From: Polymorphospora lycopeni
Lineage (GTDB): Bacteria > Actinomycetota > Actinomycetes > Mycobacteriales > Micromonosporaceae
Direction: 5' to 3'
Length of the DNA stretch: 64,000 bases
Assembly: GCF_042237075.1 (NCBI RefSeq)
Contig: NZ_JBCGDC010000004.1
Coordinates: 1 to 64,000 of the forward strand
Shown here: in pieces, positions 33,862-42,356 of the stretch
Layout: each line of letters opens with the position of its first letter
Position numbering within the stretch: the first letter of the stretch is position 1
Position numbers and translations under genes: made by a program
Notes under the pieces: generated by a model
The model's input: only the letters and a program-made list of their open reading frames with translations
Told to the model about the DNA's origin: nothing
The model's database searches: none

Positions 33862-36746
33862 CGGCTCAACCGGACGGCGGCCGGGACCGGGCGGTCGACG
33901 GGGTGCGGGCGTACGCGATCCTCGGGGTGATCGTCGGGCACTGGCTCGTCACCGCGCTGGTGGTGGCCCCCGACGGCACGCTGGGGCACGCCAGCCCACT
34001 GGCCGCGATGCCGTGGCTGGCCCCGGCGACCTGGGTGTCGCAGACCCTCGGCCTCTTCTTCTTCACCGGTGGCTACGCCTCGGCCCGGTCGCTGGGCCGG
34101 GCCGACGAGCGGGGTGTCGGCCGGCGACGCTGGCTGCTGCTGCGGCTGCGCCGGCTGGCCGTGCCCGCCGCGGTGCTGCTCGCGGCCGGGTGCGGGGCGC
34201 TGGTGGCGGCGGCCGCCCTCGGCATGCCGGCGGGCACGCTGCGGACCGTCGCGACACTCGTGGTCAGTCCACTGTGGTTTCTGCTGCCGTTCGCGGTGCT
34301 GATCGGCCTGACCGGTCCGCTGCTGGACGCGGTCCGCCGGTTCGGGCCGGCCGCGGTGGCGCTGCCGGCCGTCGCCGTCGTCGCCGCAAGCGACGGGTTC
34401 GGGCGGCTCGCCGGTGGTCCACCCGTCGCTGCCGGCCCGGGGATCGTGGCGCTCGCCGCCGACCTCCGGATCCCGCTCGCGGTGCTCGCCGGCTGGCTGG
34501 TGCCGTACCTGCTCGGTCTGCTGCTGGCGCGGGGCCGGCTCGCCGGGCGGCGCACGGCCCGAACCCTGACCCTCGGCGGTGCCGCCGCCATGGCCGGTCT
34601 GGTGCTGCTGGCCGGCTACCCGGCGAGCGCGGTGGGAGTGCCCGGAGCGGGAGTGTCCAACCTCGCCCCGCCGTCGCTCGTCGCGGTCGCGCTGGCGGTC
34701 ACCCAGGTGGGGGTGGCCCTGCTGCTGCGCCGCCGGCTAGCCCGGCTGCTGCACCGGCCGCGCTGGTGGCGGCCGGTGCGGCGGCTCAACGTCGCGGCAA
34801 CCGGAATCTACCTGTGTCACCAGCCGGTGCTGGTCGCGGTTGCCGGGACGGCCGCGCTGCTGGGCAGCGGCGCGACCGTCCCGGGCCTGCTCGGCGATCC
34901 GACCGGCCCGGCCTGGATCGGTGCCCGGCTCGGCTGGCTCCCGCTGCTCGCCGCCATCCTGGCCATCCTGGTCCGGCCGGCGGCCCGGAATCACCGCGCG
35001 ATCCCGGCCGGCACAGCACGGGCGACCGGCGCGTCACCGGGCCGGGTCGCGGCGCCGGAAGGCGCCTCAAAGGGCCAGGTCGCGGCGCCGGAAGGCGACC
35101 ATCCCGACGGCGAGCAGGCCGGCGGCCACCGCGAGCAGGGCCAGCAGCGGACCGGCGGTCACCTCGTCGACCGGTACGGCGGGCACGTGGCTGAACGGCG
35201 AGGCGTTCACGACGGCGGTGGGCAGGTCGAGGACGGCCCCGAACTGTCCGGCCAGCGCGCACAGCGCCAGCGCGGTCCAGGCGATCGCGGCCGACCAGCG
35301 GGGCAGCAGCCCGAACCCGGCGACGACGACACCGGCGAGCACGAACACCGCCGGGGCGTGGGCCAGTGCCGCGCCGGTCATCCGGGCCGTCTCGGCCATG
35401 ACACCGGCAGTGCCGTCGACGGTCGCCGCGTAGGCCAGGCCGATGGTCGCGCCGGTCAGCGCCAACAGCACGAGCACGCCGCCGGCCGCGCACGCGAGGT
35501 GGCCGCCGAGCCAGCGGGAGCGGGACACCGCGCCGGCCGCGACCGCCTCCAGCCGGCCGGCGCCCTCCTCGACGTACGCCCGCAGGACGGCCTGTACGGC
35601 GTACCCGGCGACCATCAGGGCCACGAACGACATGATCGTGGCGAGGAAGGCGTCGACGAGTCCGCCGGTGCCGCCGAGTTGGGCGATCGCGTCGGCGAGC
35701 CCGGCGTTGTCGCCGACCAGGGCGTCGACCTCGTCGGTGACGGCCCCCATCGCCACGCCGAGCACGGCCAGCCCGATCGCCCAGCCCAGCAGCCCGCCCC
35801 GGTGCAGGCGCCAGGCGAGGCCGGTGGCCGTACGCAGCCCGGCGCCGGCACGGGCCGGGCCGGGGCGCGGGGCGACGAGTCCGGTACCGGCGTCGCGGCG
35901 CTCGACGAGCACGGCGGCGACGGTGCCGGCGAGGAGCCCGAAGACGGCCGGCAACGCCAGCAGGCCGAAGTGGTCGGCGTCGAACGGGCGTACCTGGTTG
36001 GCCCAGCCGAGCGGGGAGAGCCACGACGGCCAGGCGCTGGTGACCCCCAGCCCGTCGGCGTCGACGGTGCCGAGGGCGTCGCCGACGGCGCGCAGTCCGA
36101 AGGCGACGCCGACCGCCATCGCGGCCGCCGAGTTGGCGGCCCGCGACGTCGAGAAGACCTGGGCGGTCACCGCGGCGACGGCGGCGAAGGCGACGCCGAC
36201 ACCGGCGAGCGCCGCCCCGTAGGCCAGCGCCCCGGAGAGCGGCAGGCCGAGGCCGACCAGGGCCGCCGCGACGCAGGCCCCGATCAGCAGGTCGGCGCCG
36301 ACGGCGACGGCGAGCGCGGCGGCGAGCGGGGCGTGCCGGCCGACCATCGCCGAACCGGTCAGCTCGAACCGGCCGGTCTCCTCGTTCTGCCGGGTGTGCC
36401 GTACGACGGTGAACGTCGTCATCAGGGCGACGAGGACGGCCAGCGAGGTGAACGTCTCGGCGACGACGATCGAGCCGAGGCTGGCGCCGGAAACGGGGCT
36501 GTTGAAGGCGCGGGCGACGACGCTGACCGCGGTGGTGCCGGCGTACGCCAGGCGGTCGGACTCGGCCCCGTAGAGGTCGGCGACGCTGGCGGCGACGGCG
36601 AACCCGACCGCGGTCACGCCGGCGATCCAGACCGAAAGCGTGATCCGGTCGCGGAGCAGCGCCAGCCGGGCGAGGCGGCCGGTGCCGGCGAGCGCGTTCA
36701 CCGGGCACCGGCAGGGCTGGTGGCCGGCGCCGGCCGGTCGCCGTAG
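33858..36746 (+). CDS. Integral-membrane acyltransferase (type 3), lacking its own stop codon
   Basis: The first about 390 residues (33858-35030) form an acyltransferase-3 membrane protein: RDRAVDGVRAYAILGVIVGHWLV with the catalytic-site His, LFFFTGGYASARSLG, ten helices and the closing GIYLCHQPVL. No stop follows: the frame stays open to 36746 across the antisense of the ABC permease, so the last about 570 residues are low-complexity shadow sequence. All three plus frames lack a stop before 35192. A 20-base direct repeat (about 35046-35065 and 35081-35100) sits at the junction. I trust the domain, not the C-terminus. Confidence 0.65.
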   Translation: MTAQPDGGRDRAVDGVRAYAILGVIVGHWLVTALVVAPDGTLGHASPLAAMPWLAPATWVSQTLGLFFFTGGYASARSLGRADERGVGRRRWLLLRLRRLAVPAAVLLAAGCGALVAAAALGMPAGTLRTVATLVVSPLWFLLPFAVLIGLTGPLLDAVRRFGPAAVALPAVAVVAASDGFGRLAGGPPVAAGPGIVALAADLRIPLAVLAGWLVPYLLGLLLARGRLAGRRTARTLTLGGAAAMAGLVLLAGYPASAVGVPGAGVSNLAPPSLVAVALAVTQVGVALLLRRRLARLLHRPRWWRPVRRLNVAATGIYLCHQPVLVAVAGTAALLGSGATVPGLLGDPTGPAWIGARLGWLPLLAAILAILVRPAARNHRAIPAGTARATGASPGRVAAPEGASKGQVAAPEGDHPDGEQAGGHREQGQQRTGGHLVDRYGGHVAERRGVHDGGGQVEDGPELSGQRAQRQRGPGDRGRPAGQQPEPGDDDTGEHEHRRGVGQCRAGHPGRLGHDTGSAVDGRRVGQADGRAGQRQQHEHAAGRAREVAAEPAGAGHRAGRDRLQPAGALLDVRPQDGLYGVPGDHQGHERHDRGEEGVDESAGAAELGDRVGEPGVVADQGVDLVGDGPHRHAEHGQPDRPAQQPAPVQAPGEAGGRTQPGAGTGRAGARGDESGTGVAALDEHGGDGAGEEPEDGRQRQQAEVVGVERAYLVGPAERGEPRRPGAGDPQPVGVDGAEGVADGAQSEGDADRHRGRRVGGPRRREDLGGHRGDGGEGDADTGERRPVGQRPGERQAEADQGRRDAGPDQQVGADGDGERGGERGVPADHRRTGQLEPAGLLVLPGVPYDGERRHQGDEDGQRGERLGDDDRAEAGAGNGAVEGAGDDADRGGAGVRQAVGLGPVEVGDAGGDGEPDRGHAGDPDRKRDPVAEQRQPGEAAGAGERVHRAPAGLVAGAGRSP
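35067..36701 (-). CDS. ABC-2-type exporter permease (tetronasin-resistance TnrB3-like)
   Basis: The 544-residue protein has about twelve membrane helices in two similar halves (LARLALLRDRITLSVWIAGV... and WRLHRGGLLGWAIGLAVLG...), the layout of large single-chain exporter permeases such as TnrB3. It ends MVAFRRRDLAL. The GTG at 36701 overlaps the ATPase stop (GTGA). With the ATPase it would export a hydrophobic drug or lipid. Its 3' end faces the acyltransferase. Confidence 0.87.
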   Translation of the reverse strand: MNALAGTGRLARLALLRDRITLSVWIAGVTAVGFAVAASVADLYGAESDRLAYAGTTAVSVVARAFNSPVSGASLGSIVVAETFTSLAVLVALMTTFTVVRHTRQNEETGRFELTGSAMVGRHAPLAAALAVAVGADLLIGACVAAALVGLGLPLSGALAYGAALAGVGVAFAAVAAVTAQVFSTSRAANSAAAMAVGVAFGLRAVGDALGTVDADGLGVTSAWPSWLSPLGWANQVRPFDADHFGLLALPAVFGLLAGTVAAVLVERRDAGTGLVAPRPGPARAGAGLRTATGLAWRLHRGGLLGWAIGLAVLGVAMGAVTDEVDALVGDNAGLADAIAQLGGTGGLVDAFLATIMSFVALMVAGYAVQAVLRAYVEEGAGRLEAVAAGAVSRSRWLGGHLACAAGGVLVLLALTGATIGLAYAATVDGTAGVMAETARMTGAALAHAPAVFVLAGVVVAGFGLLPRWSAAIAWTALALCALAGQFGAVLDLPTAVVNASPFSHVPAVPVDEVTAGPLLALLAVAAGLLAVGMVAFRRRDLAL

Positions 36747-37612
36747 TGCCGCATGAACAGTTCGTCGAGGCTCGGCGGCGCACTGTTCAGCGAGCGGATG
36801 TCGTGGTCGGCGAGGAGCCGTAGGACCGCGCCGAGGTGTTCGGAGTCGACCTCGAGGTGCATGGTGTCGCCGTCGGCGCGCAGGTCGTGCACGCCGGGTA
36901 CGGCGTCGAGCCGGTCGACCGGGTGGGCGGTGCGTACGGCCACCGACACCCGGGTCAGGTGCCGCAGTTCGGCGAGGGTGCCGGACTCCACGACGCGGCC
37001 GGCGCGCACGATGGTCACCCGGTCGCAGAGCGCCTCCACCTCGGCCAGCACGTGGCTGGAGAGCAGGACGGTGGTGCCGCCCGTCCGGACCTGGCGTACG
37101 CAGTCCTGGAACACCGCCTCCATCAGCGGGTCGAGGCCGGAGGTCGGTTCGTCGAGCACGAGGAGTTCGACGTCGGACGCGAGGGCGGCGACGATGGCGG
37201 TCTTCTGCCGGTTGCCCTTGGAGTAGGTCCGGCACTTCCTGGTCGGGTCGAGTTCGAACCGTTCCAGCAGGTCGTCGCGGCGCCGGTGGTCGAGGCCGCC
37301 GCGCAGCGAGCCGAGCAGGTCGATGACCTCGCCGCCGGTGAGGTTGGGCCACAGGTTGACGTCGCCGGGGACGTATGCCAGGCGGCGGTGCAGGGCGACG
37401 GCGTCGCGCCACGGGTCGCCGCCGAGGACGGTGACGTCGCCCGAGTCCCGGCGCAGCAGGCCGAGCAGGATGCGGATCGTGGTCGACTTGCCCGCCCCGT
37501 TGGGACCGAGGAAGCCGTGCACCTCGCCGGGCTCGACCCGCAGGTCGAAGCCGTCGAGGGCGCGGGTCGATCCGTAGGTCTTCACCAGTTGCGACACCGC
37601 GATGGCCGGCAT
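36698..37612 (-). CDS. ABC exporter ATP-binding protein (DrrA/TnrB2-like)
   Basis: The 304-residue ATPase has GPNGAGKST, a modified signature TYSKGNRQKTAIVAAL (SKGNRQ replacing SGGQ, as usual in this subgroup), LLVLDEPTSGLDP and SSHVLAEVEALCDRV, then a C-terminal regulatory tail. It energises the 35067 permease. The start is 18 bases from the first of two operators shared with the divergent TetR gene. Confidence 0.92.
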   Translation of the reverse strand: MPAIAVSQLVKTYGSTRALDGFDLRVEPGEVHGFLGPNGAGKSTTIRILLGLLRRDSGDVTVLGGDPWRDAVALHRRLAYVPGDVNLWPNLTGGEVIDLLGSLRGGLDHRRRDDLLERFELDPTRKCRTYSKGNRQKTAIVAALASDVELLVLDEPTSGLDPLMEAVFQDCVRQVRTGGTTVLLSSHVLAEVEALCDRVTIVRAGRVVESGTLAELRHLTRVSVAVRTAHPVDRLDAVPGVHDLRADGDTMHLEVDSEHLGAVLRLLADHDIRSLNSAPPSLDELFMRHYGDRPAPATSPAGAR

Positions 37613-37629
37613 GGCACCTCCGTAATCGT

Positions 37630-37644
37630 CTGACCGATGGTCAG
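37630..37644. promoter_or_regulatory. TetR operator 1
   Basis: CTGACC-GAT-GGTCAG is a perfect 6+3+6 dyad, 18 bases upstream of the exporter ATPase start. A nearly identical copy lies 31 bases further on. It is probably bound by the TetR protein encoded at 37696. Confidence 0.75.
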
Positions 37645-37661
37645 ATAATACTCGGCCTGGA

Positions 37662-37675
37662 TGACCATCGGTCAG
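37662..37675. promoter_or_regulatory. TetR operator 2
   Basis: TGACC-ATC-GGTCA is the inverse copy of the first operator, missing one outer base pair. Centre-to-centre distance is 31 bases, close to three helical turns, so two repressor dimers would sit on the same face. It lies 21 bases before the TetR start. Confidence 0.72.
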
Positions 37676-37695
37676 GGCGGGACTACGATCGACCG

Positions 37696-38421
37696 ATGGA
37701 CACCACGGCGCCGGCGACGGACACCCGGTCGCGCATCCTGCGCGCGGCCGCCGCCCTCTTCGTGCGCAAGGGCTACCAGCGCACGTCGCTGCGCGAGATC
37801 GCCGACAGCCTGCGGCTGACCAAGGCGGCGATCCTCTACCACTTCCCCACCAAGGAGCACCTCGCCGGCGAACTGGTCGAACCGTTCGTCGCCGACCTGG
37901 AGGCGGTGGCCGCGCACGCCGCCAGGCAACCCCCCGGACCGCGCCGGTGGGCGATGATCGAGGGCTGGCTCGACACCCTGCTGAAGCACCGCGAGCCGTT
38001 GGGCATGCTCGTCAACGACATCGCGATCCTGAACCGCAACTCGGTCTACCGGCGGATCCTCGCGGTGGCGACGCAGGCCAACGAACTGGTGGCCGGGCCG
38101 GACGCCGACCAGCGGGAACGGGTGCGGGCCACCCAGGCGATCGCGATGGTCAGCGACCCGATCGTGTTCTACACCGACGCCGACACGGCGACGCTGCGCG
38201 AGGACATGCTCGACGGCGTACACCGGCTGCTGGAGGGCGAGCCCCGGCCGGCGGCGCGGGCGGGGGACCGGACGCGGCGCGGCCGCCCGCCGGCACTGTC
38301 GGCGGCCGACATCGCGAGCGCCCGGGCGATGCACGCGACGGGCACGCACACCGTGGACGAGATCGCCGCCAAGTTCGGGGTGGGTCGGGCGACCCTCTAC
38401 CGGCACCTCAATCGAGACTAA
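37696..38421 (+). CDS. TetR/AcrR regulator with an additional C-terminal resolvase-type HTH
   Basis: The 241-residue protein has the usual TetR HTH at residues 12-60 (RSRILRAAAALFVRKGYQRTSLREIADSLRLTKAAILYHFPTKEHL) and an all-helical ligand domain. A GRPP hinge follows, then a second DNA-binding motif (about 196-239: ALSAADIASARAMHATGTHTVDEIAAKFGVGRATLYRHL) that looks like the C-terminal HTH of serine recombinases. It is divergent from the exporter and surely controls it through the two operators. Confidence 0.9.
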   Translation: MDTTAPATDTRSRILRAAAALFVRKGYQRTSLREIADSLRLTKAAILYHFPTKEHLAGELVEPFVADLEAVAAHAARQPPGPRRWAMIEGWLDTLLKHREPLGMLVNDIAILNRNSVYRRILAVATQANELVAGPDADQRERVRATQAIAMVSDPIVFYTDADTATLREDMLDGVHRLLEGEPRPAARAGDRTRRGRPPALSAADIASARAMHATGTHTVDEIAAKFGVGRATLYRHLNRD

Positions 38422-38502
38422 TTACGGGACCATTTTCGGGATTTTGAGACGGCAACCCGAGTTCTCGAACCCGCTTGCGCCGCGCACCCGCCGCCACTAA
38501 CG

Positions 38503-38520
38503 TACAACCACATGGTTGTA
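38503..38520. promoter_or_regulatory. ArsR operator straddling the start codon
   Basis: TACAACCA-CA-TGGTTGTA is an 8+2+8 palindrome with the ATG of the ArsR gene (38512-38514) in its centre. Binding would block transcription or initiation of the ArsR-AHSA1 operon. Confidence 0.7.
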
Positions 38521-38862
38521 GGTGAGCTGGACGAGGCGGAAGTGGACCGCATCTTCCACGCCCTGGCCGACGCCACCCGCCGCGACATCCTCACCCGGGT
38601 GATCCGCGAGGAGCAGTCGGTGTCCGCCCTCGCGCGGAACTACCCGATGAGCTTCGCGGCGGTGCAGAAACACGTGGCGGTACTGGAACGGGCCGCACTC
38701 GTCGTCAAGCAGAGACGCGGAAGGGAGCAGGTCGTGCACATCGACGTCACCGCGCTGCGGCGGGCGGCCGAGCTGCTCGACGCGTACGAACGGCTCTGGC
38801 GGCACCGCGCCCGGGCAATGGAACAGATCCTGGCCGAAGACCGAGAAGGGGAACAGCCGTGA
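38512..38862 (+). CDS. ArsR/SdpR-family transcriptional repressor
   Basis: The 116-residue winged HTH protein has ADATRRDILTRVIREEQSVSALARNYPMSFAAVQKHVAVLERAALVVKQRRGREQVVHI. It has no Cys pair for metals, so it belongs to the group that pairs with AHSA1/START proteins. Its own start codon lies within a palindrome, suggesting autoregulation. It overlaps the next gene (GTGA). Confidence 0.9.
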   Translation: MVVGELDEAEVDRIFHALADATRRDILTRVIREEQSVSALARNYPMSFAAVQKHVAVLERAALVVKQRRGREQVVHIDVTALRRAAELLDAYERLWRHRARAMEQILAEDREGEQP

Positions 38863-39350
38863 GCGTGATAAGCATCGACAAGGACGTCCAGGCGTTGACG
38901 CTGACGTTCGTCGCCGAGTTCGACGCCGGTGTCGAACGGGTCTGGCGGCTCTGGGAGGACCCGCGCCAGCTCGAGCGGTGGTGGGGCCCACCGACCTGGC
39001 CGGCCACCTTCGAGCAGCACGACTTCGTGGTCGGCGGCTGGTCCCGCTACCACATGACCGGCCCCGAGGGTGAGAAGTCCCGCGGCTGGTGGACCATCAC
39101 CGCCATCGACGCGCCGCACCGGCTCGAGTTCGACGACGGCTTCGCCGGTGAGGACGGCGAACCGGTGGACGACATCGCCCCCACCCACGGCACCGTGACG
39201 CTCGAGGCCGTCGGCGACCGGACCCGGATGACCGTCGTCTCGAAGTTCGTCGACGCCGACCAACTGGAGCAGATGGCGGCGATGGGCATGGAAGAGGGCA
39301 TGCGTCTGGCGATGGGCCAGATCGACGCCATCCTGGCCGAGACCCGCTGA
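38859..39350 (+). CDS. SRPBCC/AHSA1-domain protein
   Basis: The 163-residue protein has the helix-grip fold of the activator-of-Hsp90-like family: LTFVAEFDAGVERVWRLWEDPRQLERWWGPPTWPATF, then SRGWWTITAIDAPHRLEFDDGF. Such domains bind hydrophobic ligands in a cavity. The ArsR-AHSA1 pairing is widespread in actinomycetes but its ligand is unknown. It is separated by 14 bases from the convergent SARP gene. Confidence 0.88.
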   Translation: MSVISIDKDVQALTLTFVAEFDAGVERVWRLWEDPRQLERWWGPPTWPATFEQHDFVVGGWSRYHMTGPEGEKSRGWWTITAIDAPHRLEFDDGFAGEDGEPVDDIAPTHGTVTLEAVGDRTRMTVVSKFVDADQLEQMAAMGMEEGMRLAMGQIDAILAETR

Positions 39351-39364
39351 GCGGTCGGCCCGGG

Positions 39365-41323
39365 TCAGGCCGACGCGACCCGGGCCAACCGGCCCAGCCA
39401 GCGGGCCGTGGGGCCGAGGGTCAGCAGCCCGCTTCCCGCGCCCGCGAGCTCGCCGGCGGCCGGTTCGAGGGCGGCGTGGGCGCGGCCGGCGAGTTCCCGG
39501 TCGCCGGTGGCGACGGCGGCCTCACCCACGAGGCACCACCGCACCTCGAGCAGGTGGTCCGGCGGCGGCCGCGGCACCGTACGCAACAGCGCCCGGGCCC
39601 GGGGCCGGTCGCCCTCGGCCAGCAGCACCAGCGGGCGGACCCACGGCTCGTACGGCCCGTAGTCGAGGCCGGGACCGGTCGGTGCCGGCCGGCCGTGCAG
39701 GAGCCGGAGCGAGAGCAGCGCGAGTGGGAGCAGCCCCTGTTCGAGCCCGGGCATGCCCGCCTCGGACAGGAGCCGCGCCGCCTCCCGGTAGGCGGCCGCG
39801 ACGGTTCCCGGCTCCGCGCCGGTCGCGGCGGCCCGCATGGCGCGGTACCACCGCGTGAAGACGGCCACGAGCGGCGACTCGTGCCGCTCGGCCAGGTGTT
39901 CGGCGGCGGCGGCGTGGGTGTCCGCGCCGGCCGGGTCGGCGACCGCCGCCCGGGCCTGGAGCCGTACGAGGTGCCCGAGGATCTCGTACGTGGTCAGGCC
40001 GTGGCGGGACGCGACGTCGACGATCTCGGCTCCGATCCCGTCCCGGCGCGCGGCACCGCCCGCCTCGGTGAACGTGTGCAGGAAGACGCCGTTGAGGGCG
40101 AACACCAGCAGCGCGGGGTCGCCGAGCTCACGGGCGATCCGCTCGGCCTCCCCGGCGGCCCGGCGGGCGTCCGGGTCGTCCGTACCGCGACTCTCGATAG
40201 CGATCGTGGTCAGCAGCCGGGCCCGGACCGGATCGGGGCCGGCCGGACCGAGCGCGGCGAGGGTACGGCGCGCGGCGTCGACCACCTGACGCGCCTGTGC
40301 CGCGTCGTCGGACCGGCTCCAGATGGCGGGTACGTCGTACGCCCCGATGATGCGCGCGGTCAGCTCGGGGTCGCCGGCCCGTTCGGCCGCCAGGATCGCG
40401 GCCAACCGCTGCTCGCGGGCGGCGACGAGGTTCTCGCCCCCAGTGACCGCGAGGGTCCGCAGCAGGTCGACCGTCGACCGCAGCCCGGTCCGCGACCCGG
40501 CCGCGACGGTGCGCTCGTACTGGGCGGTGGCGCGGGCCCAGGGCTGGTCGTGGTCGTGCACCGGCGCCGTGAGCCGGCGGGACCGGTTGAGGACGTCGAC
40601 CTCGAGGCGCCGCAGGTCGTCGCCCGGGTCGAGGCCGAGCCGGTCGACCAGCGTCTCCCGGGCCCGGCGCAACACCGCCAGCGACTCCCCCTGGCGGCCG
40701 TCGCGGTACAGCGCCAGGGCGAGCAGCCACCACGCCCGTTCCCGCCACGGATGCTCGGCGACCAGGGCGTCGAGGTCGGGTACGGCCCCGGCGGCGCGGC
40801 CGAGGTCGAGCCACGCCGCCGCCCGCGACTCGACGGCGTGCAGCCGCAGTTCGTCCAGCCGCCCGCGCGCGGCCCGGGCCCAGTGCGGGTCGGGGAACTC
40901 CGCGTAGGCGGTCCCCTGCCACCAGCCCAACGCCCGGTCGAGATCGTCGGCCGCCCGCCGCGCGGGTGCCTGCCGGGCCGCCCCGACGGCGTCCTCGAAC
41001 CGCCAGGCGTCGACGGCGTCGCGAGACGGACACAACGCGTAGCCGTTGCCCCGTGAGACGAGCAGGCGGGACGGCGTACGCGGGGCGCGTTCCGGTTCGA
41101 GGGCCCGGCGCAGGGTCGCCACGAAGGTGCGTACGGCCCCCACGGCGCCCGCCGGCGGCTCCGCCCACAGGTCGTCGACCAGCCGGTCGACGGTCACGAC
41201 CCGCCCCTCGGCGGCGACCAGGCGGCCGAGCACCTCGCGGTGCCGTGGCCCCTTCAGATCCAGCGGGTCGCCGGCCGGGCCGACCGCCCGGACCGGCCCG
41301 AGCACCTCGAAGACGACCGTCAC
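39365..41323 (-). CDS. SARP/BTAD-type transcriptional activator with long TPR-like C-terminus
   Basis: The 652-residue protein has an OmpR-like DNA-binding domain (residues 1-95: EVLGPVRAVG, HREVLGRLVAAEGRVVTVDRLVDDLWAEPPAG) and a bacterial transcriptional activation domain (100-250). The rest is helical repeats, without an NB-ARC ATPase motif. SARPs usually activate secondary-metabolite genes. It is divergent from the hydrolase at 41431; no biosynthetic cluster lies immediately beside it. Confidence 0.88.
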   Translation of the reverse strand: MTVVFEVLGPVRAVGPAGDPLDLKGPRHREVLGRLVAAEGRVVTVDRLVDDLWAEPPAGAVGAVRTFVATLRRALEPERAPRTPSRLLVSRGNGYALCPSRDAVDAWRFEDAVGAARQAPARRAADDLDRALGWWQGTAYAEFPDPHWARAARGRLDELRLHAVESRAAAWLDLGRAAGAVPDLDALVAEHPWRERAWWLLALALYRDGRQGESLAVLRRARETLVDRLGLDPGDDLRRLEVDVLNRSRRLTAPVHDHDQPWARATAQYERTVAAGSRTGLRSTVDLLRTLAVTGGENLVAAREQRLAAILAAERAGDPELTARIIGAYDVPAIWSRSDDAAQARQVVDAARRTLAALGPAGPDPVRARLLTTIAIESRGTDDPDARRAAGEAERIARELGDPALLVFALNGVFLHTFTEAGGAARRDGIGAEIVDVASRHGLTTYEILGHLVRLQARAAVADPAGADTHAAAAEHLAERHESPLVAVFTRWYRAMRAAATGAEPGTVAAAYREAARLLSEAGMPGLEQGLLPLALLSLRLLHGRPAPTGPGLDYGPYEPWVRPLVLLAEGDRPRARALLRTVPRPPPDHLLEVRWCLVGEAAVATGDRELAGRAHAALEPAAGELAGAGSGLLTLGPTARWLGRLARVASA

Positions 41324-41430
41324 CGCGCCATTGTCCGCCTCCCAACGCCCGGTGGTCGTGCTGATCCGTTGCTGATCGGGGCGCGCGACGGTGGTCGGGT
41401 CACCTGACCACGGACATCGGAAGGAACACC

Positions 41431-42309
41431 GTGACCATCACGATCCCAGGCTTCGAGTACCGGCGGGTCCCGGTCGCCCCCGGGGTGTCGCTGAACACCG
41501 CCGTCGGCGGCAGCGGCAGCCCCGTCGTCCTGCTGCACGGCTTCCCGCAGACCCACCTCATGTGGCGGCACGTCGCCGCCGCGCTCGCCGCCGACCACAC
41601 CGTCATCTGCCCGGACCTGCGCGGCTACGGCGACAGCGACAAGCCGGCCGGGGACGACCCGGCGGCGTACGCCAAACGGACCATGGCCGCCGACGTCGTA
41701 GCCCTCGCCACCGCGTTGGGGTACGACCGGTTCGCGCTGGCCGGCCACGACCGGGGCGCCCTCGTCGCGTTCCGGGCCGGGCTCGACCACCCGGCGGCGG
41801 TGAGCCACCTCGCCTGCCTCGACGTCGTACCCACCCTCGACACGTGGCAGGTGCTGCACGGCGTGTCGGCCTCGGTCGCGTTCCACCTCTACCTGATGGC
41901 GCAGCCGGCGGGACTGCCCGAGACGATGATCGCCAACAGCGCCGACGCGTTCTTCGGCCACTTCCTCGACGCGTGGGGCACCGGCTCGGATGCCGTTCCC
42001 GCCGACGTCCGCGCGGAGTACCTGCGGGCCAGCGCGGCGGCCGTACCGTCGATCGTGGCCGACTACCGGGCGTCGGCGACCGTCGACATCGACGACGACC
42101 GGGCCGACCTCGACGCCGGCAACCGGCTGCGGATGCCGGTCACCGTCGTCCAGCAGGACTGGGGCGCGCAGCTCGGCTACGACGCGGGCGCGGTCTGGCG
42201 GGCGTGGGCTCCCGACCTGGAGCACCGGACGACCACCGCCGGTCACTTCATGGCCGAGGAGGCGCCGGACGAGATCGTGAAGGCGATCTCCGACCTGCTC
42301 GCCCGCTGA
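41431..42309 (+). CDS. Alpha/beta hydrolase, haloacetate dehalogenase/epoxide hydrolase-like
   Basis: The 292-residue protein has the HGFPQTHLMWR oxyanion segment, PDLRGYGDSDKP, the nucleophile elbow GHDRGALVAFRAG with an Asp nucleophile, LDVVPT and the catalytic His in TTAGHFMAEEAPDE. This matches fluoroacetate dehalogenase-type enzymes, which hydrolyse C-halogen bonds or epoxides through an aspartyl ester. The real substrate cannot be deduced. The start is preceded by GGAAGGA. Confidence 0.87.
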   Translation: MTITIPGFEYRRVPVAPGVSLNTAVGGSGSPVVLLHGFPQTHLMWRHVAAALAADHTVICPDLRGYGDSDKPAGDDPAAYAKRTMAADVVALATALGYDRFALAGHDRGALVAFRAGLDHPAAVSHLACLDVVPTLDTWQVLHGVSASVAFHLYLMAQPAGLPETMIANSADAFFGHFLDAWGTGSDAVPADVRAEYLRASAAAVPSIVADYRASATVDIDDDRADLDAGNRLRMPVTVVQQDWGAQLGYDAGAVWRAWAPDLEHRTTTAGHFMAEEAPDEIVKAISDLLAR

Positions 42310-42319
42310 GCCGCACGGT

Positions 42320-42351
42320 GCCCGGCCGGCGACCACGGTCGCCGGCCGGGC
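42320..42351. terminator. Bidirectional terminator hairpin
   Basis: GCCCGGCCGGCGACC and its exact complement (42337-42351) flank two bases, giving a 15-bp stem between the convergent hydrolase and pectate lyase genes. No U-tract follows, as is common in actinomycetes. Confidence 0.75.
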
Positions 42352-42356
42352 CGAGG

